Shown one piece after another: positions 23,539 to 34,860 of a stretch of DNA of 46,282 nt. The stretch is from Mnemiopsis leidyi (Eukaryota; Ctenophora; Tentaculata; Lobata; Bolinopsidae): contig JH154536.1 of NCBI GenBank assembly GCA_000226015.1, forward strand, positions 96,694 through 142,975, written 5' to 3'. The notes under the pieces were generated by a model. It was given only the letters and a program-made list of their open reading frames with translations. It was not told the DNA's origin and made no database searches. A program made the translations under genes and the position numbers. Positions within the stretch are counted from its first letter, which is position 1; the number at the start of each line of letters is the position of its first letter.

Positions 23539-24337
23539 TCGAGAAGAGCTGGTTTTCTGCGTAATGAGTTTGCTAATACTCTCTGCAGTAGTTGAATCTG
23601 TGATGAGTTTGTCAGCTACACATTATATTTAGGTATGCGATCAAAACATGCAGAGACGAATGTCCTCACTTTGAGTTTAAGTAGGCCGTGCACAGAAACA
23701 TTCCAGATTTCACTTCCAGAACTCAGTTATAGAAGTCATTACAATAACTGATCCAAGTCCCGGTAATGGCACAACGTTGCACTTGAAAGACACGTTTCTA
23801 AAACTGACCAAAACGTAAGTTCCAATATCTTGCGAACGACCGGGCTAACAGATCATGGTGAATAAACCTTGAATCCAAGTCTGTGTATTCAGATCTGTCA
23901 AAGTTCTGAAATGAACTTCAGAAGTAACCAGAAATTCATACGTAAGCTTTTGATTGTTTTGCTATGAAATCGTTGTAGGATAAGGGCATGTTGGCTGAGT
24001 GCTTCCTGAAAGCTTTTTCCTGAAAATTGGTTTTTATGAATGGTTGTGACAATTAGTAAAGGGAATTCTATATTTTAGGATTGTTTAAGAACCTAATAAC
24101 TTTGTAACAATCAAGAGATCTGATCTGATAATTGACTCATTTTGCTACGACTTACAAGTCAAAGCGGCTGTTGAAAACGAAATAAAATGGGCGTGCAAGA
24201 TATCTATAATGTACTTATAGGGCGTTTCGAAAATAACAGCTCAAAAACAGACCGCTAGCTATTCATCTGCATTGCGAAAGTGGAAAGCCGATAAAGTATC
24301 AAAGTGTAGCGGAATTTATTTAGCCCTATCAAGCTTG
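23539..24337. other. Intergenic, convergent gene ends
   Basis: The stretch lies between the stop codons of two convergent genes. It holds an AATAAA at 23861-23866 for the plus-strand gene and a TTTATT at 24315-24320 (AATAAA on the minus strand), 18 bases behind the minus-strand gene's stop. Nothing else is seen. Confidence 0.6.
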
Positions 24338-25350
24338 TCAAATGATTAAAAGTTGTTTTCGACTCACAGAAGAGTTTTTCTTGATAGCAGTAATTAGAAG
24401 TTGTTTCTCGGCAGCTTTTAGTGCGGCCCGGGTTTCTCGGAGTGTTTTTGCCTCGGCTGCTGCTCGTTCAGAGGAAGTTTGTCGGTTTAAGTTAGGGTTT
24501 TTTTCCTCCGTTTCTATGGTTGGTATGAACTTTTTCTTCTGAAATTTAAAGTGAAGAGAAACAAATTAAACTTTAGGTGATAATTTTTTATCACAATATT
24601 CAAGAAATCTGATAATTTAATTATATGCTACTCAAGCTTTCTAATACTCTACTTTCAAGTACTAAACTTTCTAGAACAACACTTTCAAGCACTCTACTTT
24701 CTAGAACACTACTTTAAAGTACTCTACTTTCTAGAACAACACTGTCAAGTACTCTACTCTCTACTCTACTTCTACTCTTCTTTCTACTCTACTTCTACTC
24801 TACTTTTTTGTAGAAGTAGGACACTATACTTTCAAGTACTCTACTTTCTAGTTCTCTACATTAGTACATTCTAGTACTTTAAACTGTGCCGCGGGTACAG
24901 CCATTGGTATAAACTCTTAAGTTAACTTTGCTTCTAACCTTAGTTTTGTCTTGATAAAAAGGGTTAAGAGGTTTCAGTCGTTCCTCGACGGACCAATGAG
25001 GGGCCGGAAGTCGAGAGATGCTGTACTTGGCTATTCTGGGATCCCCGTCAAGAGAATCTACAGCTAGCTCTGCTGAACTCTGACAGATATGGCAAATGTA
25101 CTTAAAACATTTATGGATTGTTTGACTACCATCCGCTTTATGCATGGAATTTTGTAAGATTCGGTTAGATGACCTGAACAGCGAACATTGATATATCTAT
25201 AAGTATAAAACTTCTAGTCGCATGTACCTGAATTTTCTCATACATGACCTCAGGATCTCCTGCCTTAAAGCGTCTTATCAGAACATCCACCGAGTTCTCG
25301 TTCGCTCCTTTAACAAACTCCCGGTCCTTCTCACTCAATTTGTCGGTCAT
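24338..25350 (-). CDS. Unknown 154-aa protein with basic helical C-terminus
   Basis: Three exons in phase 0: 25350-25228, 25079-24939 and 24538-24338. It starts MTDKLSEKDREFVKGANENS with a clean ATG. Exon 2 begins after a strong acceptor (TCTGTCAG) and reads SSAELAVDSLDGDPRIAKYS, then a Pro/Trp-containing part ending PLNPFYQDKTK. Exon 3 is Lys/Glu/Ala-rich and probably helical (RAAAEAKTLRETRAALKAAE), ending shortly after. There is no signal peptide or membrane helix. I do not recognise a family; small proteins of this make-up include ciliary and sperm microtubule-associated ones, but that is only a guess. The donor of exon 2 (GTTAGA) is not ideal. The intron between exons 2 and 3 holds a CT-rich minisatellite. 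Confidence 0.65.
24636..24880. repeat. CT-rich minisatellite (TACTCTACTTTC-type)
   Basis: Imperfect units of about 19 bp contain ACTCTACTTTCTAGAACA or close variants and pass into shorter TCTACTCTACTT blocks near 24755-24805. The array lies in an intron of the 154-aa gene. Confidence 0.85.
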
Positions 25351-26741
25351 TATGCCTGAAGTAATTCAAAAATCATCATTTTCAGGATATCAAAACGATC
25401 AATTTGCAGAATCGACAAGAAAACGCTCGGAACCAAACGTTTATAAAACGGAAATTATTATATCTCTATTATCAACATGTTCACCATCACCCGTCCGACT
25501 GATTGGAAAAATTTCCTTCCCATGTTGATTATTATTTATCCTCCAAAATATTCATTTCCCTAATTCGCTAAAAGCTTAAAAGCAAACAGTATCACAGTTT
25601 TCTCACAGATATTGCAAGATGAGAGGAATTTGTAAATATGACAGTAATCGCCACAAACCATACGGTACTAGGAGATCTTAAACTCATGCCCGACTAAAAT
25701 TTAAACAAAAATATAAAAAATCTTTCCCAAGATCGACGGTTTATCAAACCATGAAAATTCTACCATATCAGCCCACAAAATCGTAACGAATCAAGTCACA
25801 CTAGAGTAAAGCCAAGCACTGAGCTGCACTTCAAAGTTTATCTGTTACGACAAGCATGATAGAAATATAACCAAAACATTTCCGACCACGCCGATCGACC
25901 GTTAAAACTCCGTTTGGATCGCCCGCTGGACCTCAAAGTCTCTCACGAGACTGACGGAAACGTGCCAAGATGGTTGTTATCAAAACACGATCCAATCAAC
26001 CGTGGAGCAGCTTTTACAGTTCTAGAATTTTCGAAAAGCGGAGATAACAGCAGTTCCCGGTGGATACAAAAAGTAATTGCTTGATAGCTTTCTGGTCCGA
26101 TAGTTATGAGTGATTATAAAAACATGCTCGCAGTCACTCAGTCATACAAATATTAAACAAAGATGCAGCTAAGCATGATTAGACAGAGTTTAAAGTAACA
26201 CAGTAGTCCAGGGTTTAATAATGTTGACTGTTGGAAGAATTAAAGTACAGTTCACAATAGTTCACTCCCACAAATGGAGAGACAACATCGGTCGACAAAC
26301 ATCCTAGGAGAACACTATATATATATAGTAGGGAAAAATAAGATTGTCCATTGTAGATTATTTGTGCCAAGACTCAAAACCAGTCAGACTCATCGCATCA
26401 AAATTTAACTTTTTAACAATGTACTGTGGAGAATTTCTATATCGGACAAAGGCTGCTTCAAACGGACAGGAGTTCTATCATCCCGTAAATACACATTTAC
26501 CAACGTCAAATATCATTATAGCGATAAGGTTCAGCGATATTACCTGTCATTATGCATATTATAGCCATATTTAAACTATCGCTGTTCAAAAAAGATTGTC
26601 TAGAGTAGAACCATTAGTTAGGACTACACAACTGAAGAGGTTATGCTTATTTTGAAAATCAGAGCCGTATATGATGATCGCAAGTCAAATCTATTTACAA
26701 AATATATATTTTAAAAAACACACTCAAAATATAAGCAAAAT
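25351..26741. other. Intergenic
   Basis: This contains the upstream region of the 154-aa gene and the 3' side of the kinase gene. There is a short TA run near 26315-26328. I see no gene. Confidence 0.55.
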
Positions 26742-27539
26742 TCAGTTCTTCAACTGCAGCCAGGCAGATTTCTTCAGCAGACTTAAAGATTCTCTGTCAA
26801 CGGATCGTCTCCTCAGGGCTCGCCTGACGAATCTCCGTGCAGATGAAGACGACTTCTCGTTTGTCCAGACGATAGGAAAATCATTCTTCAGGTCCTCCAG
26901 GGTCTGATAGGGACAGTCACCGTTCAAGAGGATGTAGGCGAGAGATCCTATAGCCCAAACCACTCCATCAGAGGACTTGAAGGAACCTTCCAAGAAGAGT
27001 TCGGGAGGGTGGTAGACGTCAGTTCCCTGGAGACGGTTGTAGGAGGGAGAGAGGAGGGAGGCGGATCCAAAGTCGATCAGCTTGATCTGCTTTGTCTTGG
27101 GGTTGTAGAGGAGGTTCTCGTCCTTGATGTCACGGTGGTCGATCTTCAGAGAGCGACAGTAGAGGACGGCGTCCAAGGTCTGGGAGATTATTGAGGCGGC
27201 TGTGTTCTCCGACATGGGGGTCCTTCGGTTGTTGACGTAAGAAAAGAGATCCTTGTAACCGGAACAGTGCTCCATCACGACGATCCAGGTGCCGTTCTCG
27301 AAAAAGTGCTGGCAGTATCTGATGATGTTCCTGTGACGTAGGTTCCTCCACAGAGCGATCTCGTCAGGAATGTCCATCTTGGAGGTGGGGCAGTAGGTAC
27401 GTCTCTTCACTCGGTCGTCAGCGAAGAACTTCACGGCGTAGGGCTGTCCGGTCTTGCGGGAGTAGCACTTGAAGACTGAGCCAAATCCACCAGCTCCAAG
27501 CTTCCTTGAGATGGTGTAGAGTTCATCAAAGGTAGACAT
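26742..27539 (-). CDS. PIM-like serine/threonine kinase, intronless
   Basis: One uninterrupted ORF of 265 aa, about the size of a bare kinase domain. The glycine loop is GAGGFGSV (15-22), the ATP lysine K37 stands in YAVKF, and the helix-C glutamate is probably E60. The catalytic loop is HRDIKDENLL with D137, K139 and N142; DFG is IDFGSA with D156; the P+1 region reads YHPPELF. HRDIKDEN, LIDFGSA and the CSGYKDLFSYV stretch resemble PIM kinases, which are constitutively active. All key residues are present, so it should be active. The coding DNA is clearly richer in G+C than its surroundings and has no introns, which suggests a retrocopy or a member of an expanded intronless family. A TATA box lies about 85 bases upstream of the ATG. 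Confidence 0.92.
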   Translation of the reverse strand: MSTFDELYTISRKLGAGGFGSVFKCYSRKTGQPYAVKFFADDRVKRRTYCPTSKMDIPDEIALWRNLRHRNIIRYCQHFFENGTWIVVMEHCSGYKDLFSYVNNRRTPMSENTAASIISQTLDAVLYCRSLKIDHRDIKDENLLYNPKTKQIKLIDFGSASLLSPSYNRLQGTDVYHPPELFLEGSFKSSDGVVWAIGSLAYILLNGDCPYQTLEDLKNDFPIVWTNEKSSSSARRFVRRALRRRSVDRESLSLLKKSAWLQLKN

Positions 27540-27620
27540 GTTAGGTGCAGAGAATGTGTGGAGAATCTGATGTTTGTTAGTTGATGAAGAACTGATGGAG
27601 ATTCCATGTCTGTAGGTGGG

Positions 27621-27627
27621 TTATATA
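27621..27627 (-). promoter_or_regulatory. TATA box of the PIM-like kinase
   Basis: The minus strand reads TATATAA within a G+C-rich context about 82-88 bases upstream of the kinase ATG. This would place transcription start near 27595 and leave a 5' UTR of about 55 bases. Confidence 0.65.
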
Positions 27628-30600
27628 CTCCCTGGCCCTGGAGCTTGTCAATACCTCAGATAAGTTATCTGAGAGCATCTAATATCATGTTTACCTTGAT
27701 GACACGTGATTACAGCCATGCTGCAAGTATCCAGAGGTCTCACATATCATGCACATTATGAATATCTGATCACCAGTAAGTATCCAGAGTATGGCGTGAG
27801 ACATGAGAATGCGATCTCTGACTGGTATCTGATCTCCGGCAGCTTGACACCACGTCATGCCACGTAACAGGGCAGGACAGCCAACGTGCGTGAGTTAACT
27901 GTAGCTATAATTTTGTTCAAGCGATATCACCGACTAGAAAGTGTAAAAATTAGAGGAAAATGATCAACTATTGACAGCTTTGGGAGAATGGGAGAGGTTC
28001 AATGGACGTATTAGCGATGTTTGAAAACCATAACACCTATAAATTTACTTTAGGCTGTGCAGGTAAGCTAGGTAGTGTACGTAGTGTAGCCCAACTTATG
28101 ACCGACGTTGTAGAAACTAGAACAGTGCAGTACAGAACAGAACAGTACAGTACATACAAATATGACTCATACTTCAAGTTACAAAGTTACAAATGATTAA
28201 TTTTAAAGGATCATTGTTGTACAATACATATTCAGAAGCCAGTAGGCAGTAGCCACGGTTCAGTTTTCACACAATGATTAGCAATATTCTTACTGCCATC
28301 TTCATCAAGGTTTATTATACTCCATTGCACGTGCATTACTTACACTTACGTGCATTACTTACAAGATCAATGCGCGCGCTGCACCACCATTCATGATCCT
28401 TCGCCATTTCTCGGATCGCCATTTCTCTTTGCGCGCTGTGTAGTGTGTCTTTCGCTAGATGTTAAATTTCGCACAGCACGAGCATCATTTTTGCCTTATT
28501 TGCCTATATAGTATAGACATTGAGCCAAATATTTGAAGCACTTTGCAGAGCTTATATCGCGATAGATCTCAATCCATCCCTTGTTTATTTACTGGCATAA
28601 AGATTTAAGTATTAAATTCCCTCGTCGTTTACTAGTACCTTAACATTCATGTTGTTATAACAACAAGTTAAACTACAACTTATATGATCTGATTTACCAA
28701 CATCGGTGTACAATAATGAGTAATTTGGTTAATGATAGAATGAGTCAGGAAAGGGTACGTTTGTGAACGTTTTCCGCACAGTCACGAAATTCAATAAGTT
28801 TATCCAATCGTTTATCGTTACTCTCAGTGATGACTGATGGGAACTGGGAAAGTCATTACATTACCAACACTTAATTTACATCAACTGAGCCTTCAATCTA
28901 CTTCCTATTCATAAAATCATTTGTTTACTGCGCTTGATTTTCAATTTTCCTCGGAGCCAAATACAAAATGAAAGTACTGTCATTTTGTGTAGTTTTATGT
29001 TGAGAAGATGCGTATCATGTGACCGCAGACAGTACCACCACCCTTCTTATCTTATTTCATAAGTTCGGTTGATCATCGGACCAGCGTGTTTTTATTTAGC
29101 AGAACATGCGAACTGTTTATTATATTTGACAGACAAGTACAAAGAACAATTTACTGTTGTTTTCTGTTCGCACCATGTTGCCATCCATTAACTCATTAAT
29201 GAGTTCTGATGAGAGGACGTCTGACAACGTCGACTCAGCAGACTTTTCCCTAATGTTTTTTGTTTACATGGTGCCCCAGGCCTATGGCACAGACCACCCT
29301 AGGCGATTACAGATGGAACTTAATTCTCATCAAGTTTTCTCAGCTGAAGCCACAGATTTTCACACAAATTATCTACATTCTTACATTGCTTCTGTTTTAA
29401 TCCCTAATTTCAAGTCTCAATAGGTCGGTACTAAGAAACTTGGCTGCCCAATTACCACAATATGTCGTTACAATTAGTGATATTTTTCACATACTCTGGG
29501 CAAATTTGTACGGATAAATTCATCACCCGACACCTATACAAACGTGTAGTATTATTCGTAATTATTCGTAATTATTTGTAATTTGTCTACAGTTCACTTT
29601 GTTAATGTAAGCACTGTACAGTGTACTGTCTCATGTCTTGGAGTTATACTAAAATCTAGAAAGTAGAAACATATCAAATGTCGTCATTTCACATTTGGCC
29701 AATTGATTTTGTAACAACTGACTAGTAATTGTTTGTTAATTGGTAGAATTAGTTCCAATTACGCGAACTAGCCATATACAAGTAGTCTGTAGTAAAAGTA
29801 TACAGTACTTGTACAGTTTAACATTGTATTATCATTGTTCCCGAGGACTCGGGGACCGTCTATACCATGAACTCCTGGTACGAGTGTGAGGTTATATGTA
29901 AGCGAGTATCATTTTGAATGTGATTACAGTGCTATTTCCTGCCACCTCACCGTTTTTACTCCGGACTAATATTCGAATTAAGGTACACCCCTTATATGTT
30001 GTGAGTGTTTGGCATTCTTTTCGACACACTCGTAAATCTCTTTGGATTTTATTACTGTAACAACGGTGGCGGGTGGAGACTGTATTATTCCACACGCTTC
30101 GAAAGTCGCTTTGAAACGTTTCAAGAAGTTGGTACTTTGCTTGACTTCACAGTTTAAGTTTCCGACTACGACAACAAGACCATGTTAAAGGCTAAGTGTT
30201 CGGGAACTTTCTAAAGTTCTAGTTCAGTAGGACATATGCTTCTCAGAAGTGAAATTACGGCCTAGTTCTGCTTCTACCATGATGTATGCAGCGCTGCTCC
30301 GTAGAAGAGATAATATTCAACGGTGTGTTTGACATTGACAAATTTGTGTCACGTGAGACAGAGTAATAGCTCTCTGATCTCATGCGAAGTATCGGTGATT
30401 TCGGAACTTGTGTTTTTGTTTAGGAACCTTATATCGGCTAAGCTTTTAGATATAACCCTCCGCACTTAATTCATTTAAACGCACGATTGTTGCTTTATTC
30501 AAATATAAGTTGCAACTCACACCATACATCATATTTCATCGAGTTTCAGCGAAGTTTTAGGACGGTCTTAAGTTCCGGAATTTCTTGACAGTAAGCACTT

Positions 30601-31854
30601 TAATTCTGAGGACGACAAAGTTACTGGTATATACTTCACAATCCAGATCTGAGCTTAGTGCTGTGACATATGTACGTTCGCAGTTCGCTACAGTAGCTGC
30701 CTTATCTGTTGTCTGTGCTCTGTTCACAAGTTATTTTTAGCTCTCCTAAAACCATGCAGTGAGGTTTAATGTTACAGACTGCACCTGATCTATCATCACA
30801 TCACATCGCCCCTTTTCTCCCTCCTCTGTAGATCATATCTCGTACGTGGTTGACACACGCCCCGCCCCCTCAGTCTAATAAAGCAACTCCAGACAGTGTC
30901 ATATAACGGTGCTGCTGCAATATATAGATAATATTTAGATAACTTCCCCTGGGTCACCTGACAAAACACCCTTTATCTTAGTATCAAGTATCCATATATA
31001 CCCGATGTTGTGTAAATCTGATAGTTAGCTGTTTGTTTCTCTTATTCTGGTTCCCAGCTCAAATATCATCGTATTGGTGGAACGCCGTGTTCTCAAGTTT
31101 TTGCTTCTTTTCGACTGTTTTTACAGAAACAATTATCAATCATTTAGTTATTTAAAGCTCAGACTTAACATTTTATCGTGATAGAATGTCTTCTAATGTT
31201 CTAATGCCCCAAGTTTTCTCTGTCTTGAGCCGTCCTACACACAGCCCCACGCGGAAAGTCTTTGTGTTAGGTTAATTTGTTTACATTGTGAAACGACGTA
31301 GGCGCTGACATCAGCAACATTTCATCCTTGTACATATGTAGATGAGTTATTATTGTTTTGCGTATACGCACACTCCATTGTTTGCAACTCGAGTGCTGCA
31401 TCGCAAGAGTAGACAATCCTCATTTAACTTTTAACAGTTCAACATCCCTATCCCCCTATGTTCCCATGCATTTTTGTTCCTTTTGATTGTTTGAGTAAAA
31501 TTCCCCTCTGTCCCCTTGCACTCGTTTTAGTTACTTTGTTTTAATCTAAACAGTTCAATTTTAACAGTTCAACATTCTTCTGTGCCCCCTTGTTTTCTTT
31601 TAAGTTACGTTAGTTTGAGAGGCCAAGAAAACTCACCTGCACATTTGTCGATATGTTATTTGCGATAAATGCTGATAGACTGGTAGTAGAAGGGGTAGAT
31701 CTTGTATCAATTTATTATATGTTATAAGGAATGACCTGACTAATTATGATTAGAATTAAGAATATGCATGGTACAGACTACAGAACCTCCCTTTGTCATG
31801 CTGTACATGAAAGCGAACCATGCAATCAAAAGTAATTGAGAAACGTGAGAATTT

Positions 31855-31956
31855 TCGGACAAGAGTCCGCTTTTGACGACAGTCCGACTTTTTTTCGGAA
31901 CACGAATTCGGACAAAAGTCCGTTTCGGACAAGATTCCGCTTCGGCAACAGTCCGG
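31855..31956. repeat. Cluster of CGGAC-n4-GTCCG palindromes
   Basis: Several copies of a short palindrome follow one another: CGGACAAGAGTCCG at 31856, CGGACAAAAGTCCG near 31909, and imperfect forms such as CGGACAAGATTCCG and CGGCAACAGTCCGG. Each can form a 5-bp stem with a 4-base loop. Confidence 0.8.
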
Positions 31957-32444
31957 TTACCGTTATTTTGATTGCCTTGCGTGTTTCTTATTCTCATGAT
32001 GAATTACACATTCCTCGCTTTTATGACTTTCTTTATTTTTAGTAAAATACGAGCAAATTATAAGTTAACCCCAATCCGACCATAAACTCGTATAATTTCC
32101 TAAACTTTCTCATTTTGCAGTTGTGAGAGTATCTGAATTCCCGGATAGTCCCATGCGACTGAACTAGCGATGTAATTTAACATCTAGTAGCTGAGTAGAG
32201 CTCATAACTCAGCCAATAGATGATGGATTAACAATCTCGATACGCTACCGACATACAATCTACACTCTTCAATAGTTACAATGTTTTACTTCCGAACTCC
32301 CAGTAAGTTTCTACACTGCTTCAGCGCTTCAACAATATTGCACGAACACGTGTGAATGCAAGGCTCTCATTAAGGGGCGGAATGAAGAGTGATCACAATC
32401 TGCTATCACACGAAGTTTCCTAGTTACCAGGTGTTAGGTAATCG

Positions 32445-32486
32445 TTCCACTGGTGGAATTCTACCCGTGGAATTCCACCGGTGGAA
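32445..32486. repeat. TTCCACYGGTGGAA palindrome pair
   Basis: TTCCACTGGTGGAA at 32445 and TTCCACCGGTGGAA at 32473 are each near-perfect palindromes. With the GTGGAATTCC between them they can also pair with each other. Confidence 0.8.
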
Positions 32487-34860
32487 GTGTCGGGCTTCTT
32501 GGAGACTGCCATCGTTTAGCTACTATAATGTGCCACAATTCATGCCAAGACTATTTAATTAGGTCCATCAGTTTCTCTCACATCTACTGTAAAAATTACT
32601 ACAGTATCTTACAAACACTTGCATGTTTTCTATCATTATTAATTCTGAATTTTAGTATCAAGTTTTTGAATATCGGTGTAAAATTAATGTATACTTCTTT
32701 CTTTCATGCTGTCTGCGATCGGCAACCTCTCTTTGATTCTGATAATTATCCCCCAAGAACAAGTCTATATCTTGCATTTTCTGTAAAGCGAAATGAGACA
32801 ACTAAAATGGAGTCAGCTTTTTAGAAAACCGCCAATTTTTTGCTTTAATAACGCTAATTGAGACTTCGTCTTTGCACACCTCGAGCTTGCGTTGAAGAAG
32901 CCATGCCAAAAAACCAACATAGTTCAACTGGAATCTAACTATAGCCTCAAATTAATATGTACAAAGTGAGGACGTGAGAGGACACTCAGACAATCCACTA
33001 CAATACTGCTTTGAGAACGGACCGGGTATTTGATTTCTTGATTTTGAACTTCTCGAGTTTCTTATTGATGCGGCACGTGCTATGTGCAGTCAGCAACGTC
33101 TTCAGCTGTCAATTACATCACCCAAAAACACGCGGTATCCATTTACAATCTACACATTGCGTGCCTGGCACTTCCAGAATTATTTGCTTTAATTTCGTGA
33201 ATTCGAGTCCAGTACGTGAAGACCAGAAATTCTTGATTTACATATTCGGGACCCTGTAGAACAGCTGTGCACAGTGCATTCTGCGTTTCTTTTGTAATTG
33301 TTGGTCATTTTGACAGTCATTGTGGAGTAAGTTCTAATGACACATTGTATGCATCTTCTAATGTTACTCGATTGTCTGTTAAAGTTTCGAAATTTCGTTG
33401 GAGAATGTTGAGACATATCATATTATGAGATCAAGAAAACTCTCTTGCATATCTTTCAATTCTTTATTATTTGCGAATAATTTAGAAAGTTTCATTGATT
33501 GAAGAGGGGCAAGACCTTATTGAATGTTTTAAGACAAGATTTGAGTCGTAGTAATCGTTCCGCTCAACATAGCTGATTTTAAAAACCTTAGGACATGAAA
33601 TATCGCCAGGATCTATAATGTCTCGGTAACCTAAAGTTTCAAGTTCTACCATTGTGAATTTCACAATGCAGGCTACAGAACTTCTGCTGTTGGTAATGGG
33701 TGACATTAATATGATAGAAATTAGAATTATAACAATGGTCTCGCCGTTTGACTCGTAATTTAACGGTTAACATATTGCCACTGCAATCTGCATAGTTTAT
33801 TAAAAAATGATGGCTATTGGATTTCATCACACAGAATAAAGGTTACATATATCGTAGAACTTACGGGGTTTCCATTACAAGTTTCATATGGGATGTCCTA
33901 TGTTCACGTACAAATGCTATACTAGGGCTCTATAATTTCTTATTATTATTATAGCCTGGTCGATCAGTTTGGTATAATACCTGCGACTTCGTTATACTCT
34001 CTCCTGAAGTACAGAGTTGTTATCTATCTTTGTTTGCCCTGCGCACAGCGCACAAAATTAGGCTAAATTCAGCTGGGGACCCTACCCTACTCAAGGCAGC
34101 TGCGTTTAACCAGCTGCTATGCTTGCAACTCAGCAAGACAACTACATATCTCAGTGCTTGCTTCTTGAAGAATATCGTCACTATGGTGTAAGCGGCAATG
34201 CTTTGCTTGACGCCTGTAATTGTGTACAGTCTAACTCGCATTCTCGTTTATGTTTGAATATTTTCCCATATTTTTACATTATAGTTTTGTCAACTCGTTA
34301 AGGTTTTGTACGGTAAAAATATCAATCTTGCTACTCGTGAATAAAGCTGGCGTCTGAGATGATAGTTTTCTATTTGCCGTAAACGATGCTTTTTTCAAAT
34401 TCTAGGTATTTAATAATCATCTACGACATTGCACGATCTCTCTGAATTTTATAGACCCATTGCGCAAATCAAAAAGTGACCAGCTTTATTAGATTTACTC
34501 TTTTAGTTAAAACATCATTGCATTTCTGTATAACGATGTTATCAAATTATAATAGGATAATGTAACTAGAAATATCATGTAAAAAAGTATATCAAACGGC
34601 TTACAAGTGCTAAATATTTTTATTAAACTGTCAAAATGACTTGCAGGCATGGTCGTAGACTTTTTATTTGTTATTTTAACAGGTTTTTCGGGAAGTTGCA
34701 ATGTGGCGCTTATAGTTAAGAGAATTGAATTGCCAAGAACATAGAATGAAATTTGTCACCATTTATTGACGCCCTATAGGTTTATTCACGGCCATATTGT
34801 TGTAGAATCTTTACAAACACTCTCACTCACTCACCAAAATAAATTCATACCATTCAGAGC

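Larger units (their letters stand above)
27640..34860. other. 7-kb region without a supported gene
   Basis: All ORFs are short, A+T-rich and without splice partners or family motifs. Visible structure is limited to a palindrome cluster at 31855-31956, a second one at 32445-32486 and scattered A+T-rich tracts. It may hold regulatory DNA or old element remnants that cannot be recognised by eye. Confidence 0.5.

Noticed and set aside
25145-25165. First-pass exon joining the 154-aa gene through a 54-base intron
   Set aside because: That junction runs into a TAA in frame. The acceptor TCTGTCAG before 25079 restores phase 0 and a normal intron length.
34020-34301. Overlapping ORFs on both strands upstream of the receptor
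   Set aside because: Both are short, unsupported by splice sites, and show no protein family pattern.
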